Below are positions 1 through 6,624 of a stretch of 10,971 bases of DNA, one piece after another. This DNA is from Puniceicoccales bacterium (lineage in GTDB: Bacteria > Verrucomicrobiota > Verrucomicrobiia > Opitutales > LL51): NCBI GenBank assembly GCA_031278845.1, contig JAITJQ010000084.1, positions 1 to 10,971 of the forward strand, read 5' to 3'. Made by a program: the position numbers and the translations under genes. The notes below the pieces were generated by a model that was not told where the DNA came from, searched no databases, and saw nothing but the letters and a program-made list of their open reading frames with translations. The stretch's first letter is position 1. Each line of letters begins with the position of its first letter.

Positions 1-749
1 ATGTTTTCACTGAAACTGAAAAAATCGATGCAATACCGCCCTGGCATCATATTCATTTAGGAAGATCTTTGAGGGAAGTACTTCCAATGGATAAATGTCC
101 TGTAGTTATCGGCTATGGATTAACAGGATTAAAGGGATTAGTATTTGATCCCTTGGTTTTAGGTTTTTCCGCAGAGCAAGAGCGATCTCTTTTGGGATTT
201 GGTATAAAAAAGGCAATGATTTTAAATGGATTAGATTTAAATGGCCAAGGTGTCTTTCAAAATATGCATGGGTGTAATTGTGCGGAATGTTCGCGTCGCA
301 AGATGGAATTGTCATTGTCGTTGGTTAAGGTAAAATGTCGTCCGCATATTCAATTGCACAAGGAGTATATTGATCAAGCGACTGATTATTTCCAAAAAGC
401 AAAAGCCTCCGCCTTGGCGGAGAAAAGCGGAGGAATAAAATTTTTTTCTAAAGAGGCAAGACGATTTTTAGAGATGGCAAAGAACGAAAAAAATGAAATA
501 GAAAATAAAATTATCGGGATAATTGCCGAAAATAAAGAATGTTTGGAGCAATTTAGAGCAACAAAGCCTTCTTATGCTTTGCCTTTGGCTAGAGAAGGAT
601 TTAGTGGAAGCTTAATAGTCAACAAAAGAGATGATGAGAATTATGATGCTATTGGTATATACAGTGGTCCATTGTTTACGGGCGAAATAAAAAATTTCAT
701 AAAAAATGCGACGCAATATCACCACAATTGTTGGGTAGCTTCTCGGTAG
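1..749 (+). CDS. C-terminal part of a trypsin-like serine protease paralogue (cut by window edge)
   Basis: The reading frame is open from position 3 to the TAG at 747-749, so the gene continues off the left edge. The product aligns from its first codon with residues about 205-444 of the protease homologue downstream, so only the C-terminal half is present. The serine motif G-F-S-G-S is visible, with its Ser codon at 603-605, followed by a conserved segment ending in S-G-P-L-F. The His and Asp of the triad would lie outside the window. A Cys-rich motif (G-C-N-C-A-E-C) and a helical, Lys/Glu-rich stretch precede the serine motif, as in the paralogue. The C-terminus is four residues longer than the paralogue's (W-V-A-S-R in place of the stop). 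Likely an exported protease, inferred from the signal-like segment seen only in the second copy. Substrate unknown. Confidence 0.75.
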   Translation, partial: VFTETEKIDAIPPWHHIHLGRSLREVLPMDKCPVVIGYGLTGLKGLVFDPLVLGFSAEQERSLLGFGIKKAMILNGLDLNGQGVFQNMHGCNCAECSRRKMELSLSLVKVKCRPHIQLHKEYIDQATDYFQKAKASALAEKSGGIKFFSKEARRFLEMAKNEKNEIENKIIGIIAENKECLEQFRATKPSYALPLAREGFSGSLIVNKRDDENYDAIGIYSGPLFTGEIKNFIKNATQYHHNCWVASR

Positions 750-759
750 GGAACTACCG
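744..759 (+). terminator. Stem-loop overlapping the stop codon of the first protease copy
   Basis: CGGTAG (744-749) pairs perfectly with CTACCG (754-759) around a GGAA loop, a GNRA-type tetraloop. The left arm contains the TAG stop codon. Only a weak T-stretch follows (TTTT at 764-767 after GTAA), so it is at best a poor intrinsic terminator. It could instead protect the mRNA 3' end. Confidence 0.35.
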
Positions 760-898
760 GTAATTTTGGCATAACACCTCTGAACATCCTTGAACTGTGT
801 GGTCAGCGCATTCCGCTCGCTGCGATATTGATTGGAGAAAGAGATTTATTCAAACGCAAAAGTTTTTCGGGAAAAAGATTTACGTTGAGTAAAAAAAG

Positions 899-904
899 TA
901 TAAT
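899..904 (+). promoter_or_regulatory. Consensus -10 box upstream of the second protease copy
   Basis: A perfect TATAAT lies 36 bases before the TTG at 940 in the 190-base gap between the paralogues. No good -35 was found at 16-18 bases; TTTACG at 879-884 is a weak candidate with a short 14-base spacer. A transcript starting near 911 would include the upstream signal-peptide-like frame at 940, which supports that frame being the original start of the gene. Nothing else was recognised in 760-939. Confidence 0.4.
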
Positions 905-939
905 ATTGTGCTGTTGTGTTACAAAACAGATTAACAAAA

Positions 940-1086
940 TTGAGGGTACTCGGTATAGGGTTATTGCTGGTTATAGATTATAGCGAGGTGATGGCTACTG
1001 ATTCTTTTGATGGAAGAGCTTCGCAATAGGAAGCGGAGCAAGTTGCCAATGCCTTTGGCGTTTTAAAAAATGGTACCGAAGCGCAA
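940..1086 (+). pseudogene. Signal-peptide-like 5' end of the protease gene, separated from the body by an in-frame TAG
   Basis: In the same frame as the protease body (1087-2421), codons from a TTG at 940 read M-R-V-L-G-I-G-L-L-L-V-I-D-Y, then A-T-D. This is a short hydrophobic segment followed by a plausible signal-peptidase site after V-M-A. The frame runs to a TAG at 1027-1029 and then continues without another stop for 19 codons into the annotated body. The only interruption is that single amber codon. No Shine-Dalgarno sequence stands before 940; an ATG at 991 has GAGG close in front of it. TAG also ends both protease copies, so it is a normal stop here. I infer that the original protein began near 940 and that a nonsense mutation now removes the export signal. 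Confidence 0.5.
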
Positions 1087-2421
1087 GTGGAGGAGGCTAA
1101 AGAGTCTTTGCACCCGGAAGGTATTATTCCTGGGGCTCTTTACACGCCCAAAAATGTCGAGCACGCTTGGGGGAGCAGATGGGCATCCTTTACACAAAAT
1201 GTTGTTTGCGTTAATCAATTATATGATTACGACGACCAATTTCCGGGGTCGGGTACCGACACAGGTACCTTAATCAGTGTGGGTAAACCGGAATTAGAGG
1301 GAAGAGTCGTTCTGACCTGTGCGCATGTTGTATTACGTGATTTTGGAAGATTTCATGATAAAAATAATAATATTGAGGAATTATTTTCGCCTGAAAATGA
1401 AAGCGACCAAGTTATATCGATCCATTCGCAGAAATTAAGGCATTTTAAATGGATTAATGCTAAATATTGTTCTAGGGAGGGATGGTTTAAAATTGGTAAA
1501 GATAATCTTATTCTCAGCGTCAAGGCAGAGTGTCGACGGGGGGAATTTGGGGATGATATCCCCATTACCAATATATACCTTTTAACCGGCAATGATGAGG
1601 GAACAAATTGTTACGATGTGGCTATATGTATATTGAAAGAACCGGTGAAATTTGAAGGCAAGATTGTTCCTGGAATCGAGCTGGATAAACTAAATGCTTT
1701 CACTGAAATGGAAAGAGTCAGTGCAGTGTCCCCTTATCATCATATCCATTTAGAGGGACCCTTGGGAGAGGCGTTTCCCGTGGATCAACGTCCCGTAGTT
1801 ATCGGCTATGGATTGACAGGATTAAGGGATTGGCATATAACTCGTCGCTTATCTTCAGTCTTTTCCGCAGAGCAAGAGCGATCTCTTTTGGGATTTGGTA
1901 TAAAAAAGGCAATGATTTTAAATGGATTAGATTTGAGTGACCAAGGTGTTCTTCAAAATATGAAGGGATGTAGTTGTACGGGCTTTCCGTGTGAAATGGC
2001 AGAATTTTCGTTGTTGCAAATTGAGGAAAAATTGCGTACCCAATCGTGTGAGGCATATATCAATCAAGCGGCTGATTATCTCCTGAAAGCAAAAGGCTCC
2101 GTCTTGAATGCAAATGGCAGAATAACGAGAGCGGCGAAAATACTTTCTGAAAAAGCAGGACAATTTTTAGAAATGGCGAAGGCTGAAAAAAATGAAATAG
2201 AATGCATAATTGCCAGAGGTGAAGAATATTTTGAGCAATTTAGTGTAACAAAGTCTTTTTATTCTAAGCCTTTGGCTGGTGGCGGATTTAGCGGAAGCTT
2301 AATGGTCAGCAAAAGAGATGATGGGAACTATGATGCCATTGGCATATGCAGTGGTCCATTGTTTACGAGCGAAATAAAAAGTTTCATAAAAAATGTAGCA
2401 CAGTATCATCGAGATTGCTAG
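1087..2421 (+). CDS. Trypsin-like serine protease homologue (PA clan), second tandem copy
   Basis: The 444-residue frame from a GTG keeps a recognisable chymotrypsin-fold triad. His80 lies in V-L-T-C-A-H-V after a G-T-L-I-S strand, Asp177 in Y-D-V-A-I-C-I-L, and Ser402 in G-F-S-G-S. The serine motif differs from the usual G-[D/N]-S-G-G at two positions. About 225 residues separate Asp and Ser, roughly twice the trypsin spacing. The extra part holds a Cys motif (G-C-S-C-T-G-F-P-C) and a charged, Ala/Lys/Glu-rich, probably helical region (about residues 315-385). The GTG at 1087 is only the first start after the in-frame TAG at 1027 and has no clear ribosome site, so the gene may be a recent pseudogene or be made without its signal peptide. 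It is a tandem paralogue of the gene before it. Protease fold fairly sure; activity, export and substrate unknown. Confidence 0.7.
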   Translation: MEEAKESLHPEGIIPGALYTPKNVEHAWGSRWASFTQNVVCVNQLYDYDDQFPGSGTDTGTLISVGKPELEGRVVLTCAHVVLRDFGRFHDKNNNIEELFSPENESDQVISIHSQKLRHFKWINAKYCSREGWFKIGKDNLILSVKAECRRGEFGDDIPITNIYLLTGNDEGTNCYDVAICILKEPVKFEGKIVPGIELDKLNAFTEMERVSAVSPYHHIHLEGPLGEAFPVDQRPVVIGYGLTGLRDWHITRRLSSVFSAEQERSLLGFGIKKAMILNGLDLSDQGVLQNMKGCSCTGFPCEMAEFSLLQIEEKLRTQSCEAYINQAADYLLKAKGSVLNANGRITRAAKILSEKAGQFLEMAKAEKNEIECIIARGEEYFEQFSVTKSFYSKPLAGGGFSGSLMVSKRDDGNYDAIGICSGPLFTSEIKSFIKNVAQYHRDC

Positions 2422-2462
2422 ATCGTGATTTTGTGTGCAATAGAAAAAATATACAAAAAAGC

Positions 2463-2488
2463 TTGACATAAAAATTTTTCGATAAAAT
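2463..2488 (+). promoter_or_regulatory. Candidate sigma-70 promoter of the small secreted-protein gene
   Basis: A perfect TTGACA (2463-2468) is followed by TAAAAT (2483-2488), but the spacer is only 14 bases. A 16-18 base spacer gives weaker -10 hexamers in AAATGTAC. The position, 28-53 bases before a start codon with a ribosome site, fits a promoter, although the exact -10 is uncertain. Confidence 0.45.
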
Positions 2489-2515
2489 GTACATCTCACT
2501 TATAAGAGAAGGCAT

Positions 2516-2771
2516 ATGAATATTATTAATGATAAGTTAAAAAGTATTAAATGGATAAGTGCCATAGTTATTGGAAGTTTGTTTAGCGGAACTTTTGGTG
2601 AATGCTAGTTCCTGGAGATCGAGATGGGCTGCTGATTTAGGAGGTCCGAGACAGGATGCGAGTGGATCGACAAGGTATAAAAGACTCTCTTCAATTCCAG
2701 AAAAAGAAAAAAAGTTAGAGGGAATATTAAAAAAAACATTTAGAATGTTTTTACCCAGGACGGGAGCGTAA
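2516..2771 (+). pseudogene. Small secreted protein, broken by a frameshift
   Basis: An ATG at 2516, preceded by AGAAGG, opens 30 codons: a basic start (N-D-K-L-K-S-I-K), a hydrophobic core (I-S-A-I-V-I-G-S-L-F-S-G) and then a TAG at 2606-2608. That is a classic signal peptide with nothing after it. In the +1 frame the text continues without a stop from before that point to TAA at 2769-2771. It reads N-A-S-S-W-R-S-R-W-A-A-D-L-G-G and ends with a Lys-rich helix and P-R-T-G-A. Removing one base near 2597-2602 (for example one G in TTTTGGTGAAT) would join them into a protein of about 85 residues with a cleavage site near G-N-A. Function and family unknown. A sequencing indel is the main alternative; no known programmed frameshift signal is visible. 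Confidence 0.55.
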
Positions 2772-2859
2772 AATAAAGCTTTTGTCCTCCGATAGATTGA
2801 ATGAGTGTTGTGAAATAATAGGTGCTTTTTATTTTTAATTTTTTTTATATATCACAGAT

Positions 2860-2880
2860 ATGAACATACTCAGCAGGTAA
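2860..2880 (+). other. Displaced original start of the permease (ATG, five codons, TAA)
   Basis: ATG-AAC-ATA-CTC-AGC-AGG-TAA lies directly in frame with, and adjacent to, the TTG that opens the permease body. Members of this permease family normally begin with a handful of residues, then L-G and the first membrane segment. A single base change from CAA to TAA at 2878 would explain the layout. The abutting TAA-TTG would allow translation to restart at the TTG. No strong ribosome site precedes the ATG; AGCAGG lies three bases before the TTG. Confidence 0.5.
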
Positions 2881-4059
2881 TTGGGAGCTATTCTTATCGT
2901 TGCGGGAACGGCGATTGGCGGTGGAATGATTGCATTACCGATTATGATTGCTAAATTGGGAATCGTATTGGGGATAGTGCTAATGTTTGCCATATGGGTT
3001 GTGGCCTATTATACGGCTATTGTCAATATTGAGTTAAATTTACAGGCAGGGAAAGGGTTACCAATTGGGCAACTTGGCGCGTTATTTTCTGGGAAAATAG
3101 CTTCTTTGGTGGGCGTGGGATGTTTGAAGCTTTTGATGTTTTCCCTAATGTCCGTTTATATTTATGGCCTAACATCTTTGTTTCGTGAGGTATTTAATTT
3201 AGATAGGGAATATTTCCCGGTGGTTGCTTTATTAGTTTCGCTAGGTACGGCATTGATTTTGTTTTTCCCCATACGTTTTCTCGATTACGTCAACAGGGTT
3301 TTATTTGTAGGCGCGCTTATAGTTGCAGGGGTTTTGATATTAGTTTTGGCCTGTTCGATCAATGGAAACCACATACCGTTTTTAGTTGGGAAGTACCAGG
3401 AATTCAGTTCTTGGAGTATAGTAATTCCGGTTGTTTTTACTTCCTTTGGATTTCAAGTTATTTTTCACACATTAAGTGATTATTGTGATCGGGACAAAGA
3501 AGTTTTGGGTAGAGTTTTCTTTTGGGGCAGTCTCATTCCGGCGATTGTGTATATGATTTGGAGCAGTATTATTCTCTGTGCAATTTACGATTGCGATCCT
3601 GATTTTTACGCATTAATGGTCGAAGGAAAGGTCGATGTCGGCGAATTGATAAAGGCATTGAGTTTAATTTCTGGTTTAAAAGCTATCCGAGTTATGGTTT
3701 GGGTTATTTCATTTTTGACCATGGCGACTTCAATATTGGGAGTTGGAAGAGGGTTATGTGATTCGATAGAATCTTATATCAAGACAAAAAGCAAGCATTC
3801 GAAATGGATTTCGATTATCATTGCCGTGGGTTTACCTACCGCCATTGCCATATTTATTCCCGGTGCATTTATTGCGATTCTAGGGTTTGCGGGAATGATA
3901 CTTTCTGTCCTAGCGATTTTACTGCCTATTTATATTTTAGTCGTTGGGAAATTTAAAAATGTCTATTATACGTCCACGACCAACAAGTTTATGCTGATAG
4001 GATCCGTGATTATAGGTATTGTGGTTATATTATGTGAAGTGATCAACATTACTTTTTGA
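2881..4059 (+). CDS. Aromatic amino-acid permease (tyrosine/tryptophan type, HAAAP family)
   Basis: Inner-membrane symporter of the Mtr/TnaB/TyrP family (TC 2.A.42), which imports tyrosine or tryptophan using the proton gradient. The frame of 392 residues matches the usual length of about 400 and shows about eleven hydrophobic segments. The family signature of the first helix is clear: L-I-V-A-G-T-A-I-G-G-G-M-I-A-L-P at residues 5-20. The substrate cannot be chosen from sequence. The annotated start is a TTG immediately after an in-frame TAA. The natural start is probably the ATG at 2860, so the protein now either lacks six N-terminal residues through restart at the TTG or is not made. The rest of the frame is undamaged, which suggests a recent lesion or real reinitiation. 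It stands alone on this strand, between a broken small gene and non-coding DNA. Such permeases are common in amino-acid-dependent intracellular bacteria. Confidence 0.85.
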   Translation: MGAILIVAGTAIGGGMIALPIMIAKLGIVLGIVLMFAIWVVAYYTAIVNIELNLQAGKGLPIGQLGALFSGKIASLVGVGCLKLLMFSLMSVYIYGLTSLFREVFNLDREYFPVVALLVSLGTALILFFPIRFLDYVNRVLFVGALIVAGVLILVLACSINGNHIPFLVGKYQEFSSWSIVIPVVFTSFGFQVIFHTLSDYCDRDKEVLGRVFFWGSLIPAIVYMIWSSIILCAIYDCDPDFYALMVEGKVDVGELIKALSLISGLKAIRVMVWVISFLTMATSILGVGRGLCDSIESYIKTKSKHSKWISIIIAVGLPTAIAIFIPGAFIAILGFAGMILSVLAILLPIYILVVGKFKNVYYTSTTNKFMLIGSVIIGIVVILCEVINITF

Positions 4060-4343
4060 TGATATTTTTGGTAATAATTTTTCTAAATTGCAGCCTATCA
4101 TTATTCTATTCGGTGTGGGTATTGAGATGAAAAACTTACAATTGTATTTGATTTTTCACGGTAAGGGCTTATATTTATATATTTGAAGTCGTGAAGGAGC
4201 CCATTGATTTGACCGATAAATTGGCTAAAAAGCACGGTTCGTTGGTGCATGAAAGCGTCGCAGATCAATGCAGCAACGCACATTTCGATTATTTTTTTGT
4301 TTTTTCTATAACTTTTTCGTTCTTTGTAATGGTTTTGGAACCC
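4060..4343 (+). other. Stretch without a confident gene; possible decayed frame on the + strand
   Basis: No intact gene is convincing here. On the + strand an ATG at 4127 opens 19 codons to a TGA at 4184-4186. In another frame, open from 4152 to the TAA at 4365-4367, there is a protein-like run V-K-E-P-I-D-L-T-D-K-L-A-K-K-H-G-S followed by a Phe-rich tail. Together they could be a frameshifted remnant that ends tail-to-tail over the reverse-strand broken gene. The reverse strand has a 60-codon frame here (4101-4283) with no family resemblance and no ribosome site. The AT-rich composition makes chance frames easy, so this remains a weak call. Confidence 0.25.
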
Positions 4344-4830
4344 TTATTCATTTTCATTTGGCCATAATCCTTGCAAGAATGTTACCGCATCCTGTATTTT
4401 TTCGATCGTTATAGGTTCATGCGGTTTACGAAAAGTGGCCAGTATTTCGTCTATCGATAGCTCGGATTGCAACAAATCAACTGCGTTTACTGTTCCTGTT
4501 GTGTATGAATCTAATTTAATTATGCGATTAGGATCGCTACCGATAGGTATTTTTCCCTTTTTTGGTAATCCGTTTGATAAGGTTTTAGAAATTCAGGCCA
4601 TAGATTATCATCCGAAGAGGGTACTTCATCCGAAGAGAGGGGAACAACATTGGCGAAAATGTTCATTAAATACATAAATGGAATCGATTGGCAGGGTATT
4701 TTATTTGACTCGCTATTATTGTTGAACCTTTCTTGAAGGGCTCTTAATTCAGAATACATAGAGACATTTTCTTTGCAGCTGAGAAAAGCTTTGAAAAATA
4801 TATTTTTATTTTTGGTGCATTATATCCCAT
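4344..4830 (-). pseudogene. Unrecognised gene broken by two frameshifts
   Basis: Three consecutive reverse-strand frames together read like one protein of about 160 residues. Frame A runs from ATG at 4830 to a stop at 4744-4746 (28 codons, basic, P-K-I-K-I-Y-F-S-K-L-F). Frame B covers about 4760-4520 (S-E-L-R-A-L-Q-E-R-F ... S-S-D-D-N-L-W-P-E-F-L). Frame C is open from 4592 to TAA at 4344-4346 (82 codons: P-K-K-G-K-I-P-I-G-S-D-P-N-R, then L-S-I-D-E-I-L-A-T-F-R-K-P). C has no start codon of its own but looks coding. The B-to-C switch falls at a run of four A (reverse strand; 4583-4586), where one added A restores the frame. An 18-base tandem duplication (4608-4619 and 4626-4637 share 12 bases) encodes S-S-D-E-V-P / S-S-D-D-N. 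No family recognised. It lies downstream of the MFS gene and the small exported gene on the same strand. Confidence 0.5.
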
Positions 4831-4878
4831 ATTCAAAGCTACTATCTAGAAGTTTCTGCTTATTTTTTGCAAATGATT

Positions 4879-5205
4879 TTATTTGCAGGGCGATGCTACC
4901 CCTGCTTTTCGGGAACGCCTGTGCCGCGCAAAGGGACGGTTGAGTGTGTGCATGTTGAATTCCTTTTGTATAGATTTTGCACGCTTCTGAAATTGTTTGT
5001 TAATCCTTACCCTCTTGTTGCCGTATTGTCGCCAACGCAATACCTTGGAAAAATGACGAACTTCCTTCGTATTTTCTTCCGTCTCAATGGCGCGTAAGTC
5101 GGAAAATCTATCGAAGCTCTTACACGCTGGATGCCTCCCTTCCGCATATAATAGTACCCCAATAAATGCCATAAAATAAATACTCTGCACCCAATATTTT
5201 TCCAT
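4879..5205 (-). CDS. Small basic protein with N-terminal hydrophobic segment, coupled to the MFS gene
   Basis: 108 residues starting one base after the stop of the MFS transporter gene, with AAGGA about seven bases before the ATG, so translation is probably coupled. The first 22 residues include a hydrophobic stretch (I-Y-F-M-A-F-I-G-V-L-L-Y-A) ending in A-E-G. This suggests a signal peptide or single membrane anchor. The rest is strongly basic, with Arg/Lys clusters through the middle (F-S-K-V-L-R-W-R-Q-Y-G-N-K-R-V-R) and a C-terminal R-H-R-R-S-R-K. No family recognised. Context suggests a partner of the transporter or an exported nucleic-acid or lipid-binding peptide, which is inference only. 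The tight spacing, ribosome site and signal-like start support a real gene, but its composition could also come from a frameshifted remnant. Confidence 0.55.
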   Translation of the reverse strand: MEKYWVQSIYFMAFIGVLLYAEGRHPACKSFDRFSDLRAIETEENTKEVRHFSKVLRWRQYGNKRVRINKQFQKRAKSIQKEFNMHTLNRPFARHRRSRKAGVASPCK

Positions 5206-5206
5206 T

Positions 5207-6490
5207 TTATTTCCTTGATTTTACTTTGGGTTCCTGATGTATCCCGAAAACAAGAAAAAATCCAATGAGTGTAACAACGGGCATGACCAATAGCGCCCAT
5301 TGAAAATCGCTCGCGCAATCGTTACCTAAAAGATCGAGCACCCACCCAACAACGGGTTGTAAAATACCGCCCACCAATGAGACAAGCATATTGATCGTTG
5401 CAATTGCACTCGCCTTGGCATTTTCCGCATTCTTCTCGATACTTAAAACAAAACAAACAACCTGTGGTGCCGAAACAAATCCAGTTAGAAAAAGACACAC
5501 CTTTAAAAATGGAATAGACATGCTGCTCCATAAAATTAAAACGAAAAGCAGTATGGACGCACTCAGTGCGCTGAAAAAAAGTAAGGAACGCTTTTGGCCA
5601 GTCTTGTCCGAAAGATACCCCCAAAAAGGTGCCCCAATGAGCCAACCTATATAAATCATGGAAACTACAGAACCCGCCTCTTTACGGGAAAGATGATGAA
5701 CCGTCTCAATGTACTCTTTCCCCCAAAGATCGCCAAAAACAGTTGTCGGCATGTACAAAATTCCTCCGATTAATCCCAAAATCCATGTCTGCTTGTTGCG
5801 AATAACCGTAAAAAATGCGGAAAAGGCATGATTGGGCGCAAATTCCTCAAAATGTGCTTTTTGGCGTTGTTTTTCCCAAATCGGAGTCAATGGTATACTG
5901 GCGTAAAGAATAACAAACGAAAAAATACCAAATACACCCGCACCAAACCAACAGTCATGCCACGTGTAGCGGTCCGCAAAATAGGGAATCCATTTTAACG
6001 CTAAAATCGCTCCTAAAAACCCAATGGCTGTCGTTAAACCCGAAACAAAGGAAAGTCGCTCCTTGTGAAACCATACGGTTGCCAAATACATCACCCCAAT
6101 GAATCCAAAGGCCGAGCCAAATCCCATTAAAAGCCGACTAATCGCAAATAACCAGACCGAATTCCAAGGGGCTAGAACACAAGCGCAGCCGACGGATACA
6201 ATGATACTGGCCGGAAGCATTATGTGGCGTCCACCAAAGCGGTCCAGCAAAATGCCAGCGAAAATTTGCATCGGCGCATAGATATAGTAATAAATCCCCG
6301 AAGCTACTCCAAATGTGCCCGACGAAACGTTGTAATGAGACTGCATCGTTTGGAGCATTGTCCCTGGCATTACCCGGACAAATAATTCGAAAAAATAGAA
6401 AAATGCCGCCGCTCCCCAAACAACCCACGCTATAAATTGATTACCCTCTTTTTTTTCTTTCGTCTTATATGAACACATACTGAATTGCAT
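5207..6490 (-). CDS. Major facilitator superfamily transporter
   Basis: Inner-membrane secondary carrier with about 12 hydrophobic segments in two halves. The loop 2-3 signature is D-R-F-G-G-R at residues 83-88 of the 427-residue form. Its echo in the second half is G-Y-L-S-D-K-T-G-Q-K-R at 291-301. The segment Y-Y-Y-I-Y-A-P-M-Q-I before motif A recalls the MFS branch that includes Legionella phagosomal (Pht) transporters, so an amino-acid or other nutrient substrate is possible; this is from memory and not decisive. Start: ATG at 6490 chosen. A TTG at 6517 extends the frame by nine residues, and an ATG at 6478 shortens it by four; none has a clear ribosome site. The gene is followed after one base by the small basic gene and is divergent from the HPr gene. 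Frame intact. Confidence 0.85.
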   Translation of the reverse strand: MQFSMCSYKTKEKKEGNQFIAWVVWGAAAFFYFFELFVRVMPGTMLQTMQSHYNVSSGTFGVASGIYYYIYAPMQIFAGILLDRFGGRHIMLPASIIVSVGCACVLAPWNSVWLFAISRLLMGFGSAFGFIGVMYLATVWFHKERLSFVSGLTTAIGFLGAILALKWIPYFADRYTWHDCWFGAGVFGIFSFVILYASIPLTPIWEKQRQKAHFEEFAPNHAFSAFFTVIRNKQTWILGLIGGILYMPTTVFGDLWGKEYIETVHHLSRKEAGSVVSMIYIGWLIGAPFWGYLSDKTGQKRSLLFFSALSASILLFVLILWSSMSIPFLKVCLFLTGFVSAPQVVCFVLSIEKNAENAKASAIATINMLVSLVGGILQPVVGWVLDLLGNDCASDFQWALLVMPVVTLIGFFLVFGIHQEPKVKSRK

Positions 6491-6554
6491 AAGAAATATT
6501 TTTATACTTCTTGGCAATCTTATTTTTTCTTTTCCGATTATCTACAGAAAAGTA

Positions 6555-6583
6555 TTGAAAAAATTTTTTGTATACTATCTACT
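6555..6583 (+). promoter_or_regulatory. Candidate promoter of the HPr-like gene
   Basis: TTGAAA (6555-6560) is followed after 17 bases by TCTACT (6578-6583); a better hexamer, TATACT, lies at 6571-6576 but only ten bases away. The core TATTGAAAAAA-N-TTTTTT is repeated almost exactly before gpmI at 8402-8419, which favours a regulatory role over chance. Confidence 0.35.
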
Positions 6584-6624
6584 AAACAAAGCATGTGTCT
6601 TAAGAAAAGGGAAATTTGGTCATA

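Noticed and set aside
407..422. CTCCGCC-TT-GGCGGAG palindrome inside the first protease copy
   Set aside because: It lies in the variable, Ala/Lys-rich coding stretch, has a 2-base loop and is absent in the paralogue; probably chance from codon use.
940..1089. Recoded TAG (selenocysteine-like, pyrrolysine or suppressor reading)
   Set aside because: Both protease copies end with TAG as a normal stop and no recoding stem-loop was recognised; nonsense mutation is simpler.
1070..1273. 67-codon frame from ATG at 1070
   Set aside because: Overlaps the protease frame that carries the conserved H-V segment; no motif or ribosome site, so a shadow.
2586..2612. Programmed +1 frameshift site in the small secreted gene
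   Set aside because: No slippery codon, internal ribosome site or RF2-like CTT-TGA context is visible at the junction, so a mutation is more likely.
4101..4283. 60-codon reverse-strand frame
   Set aside because: No ribosome site, no recognisable family and low-complexity AT-rich surroundings; not called as a gene.
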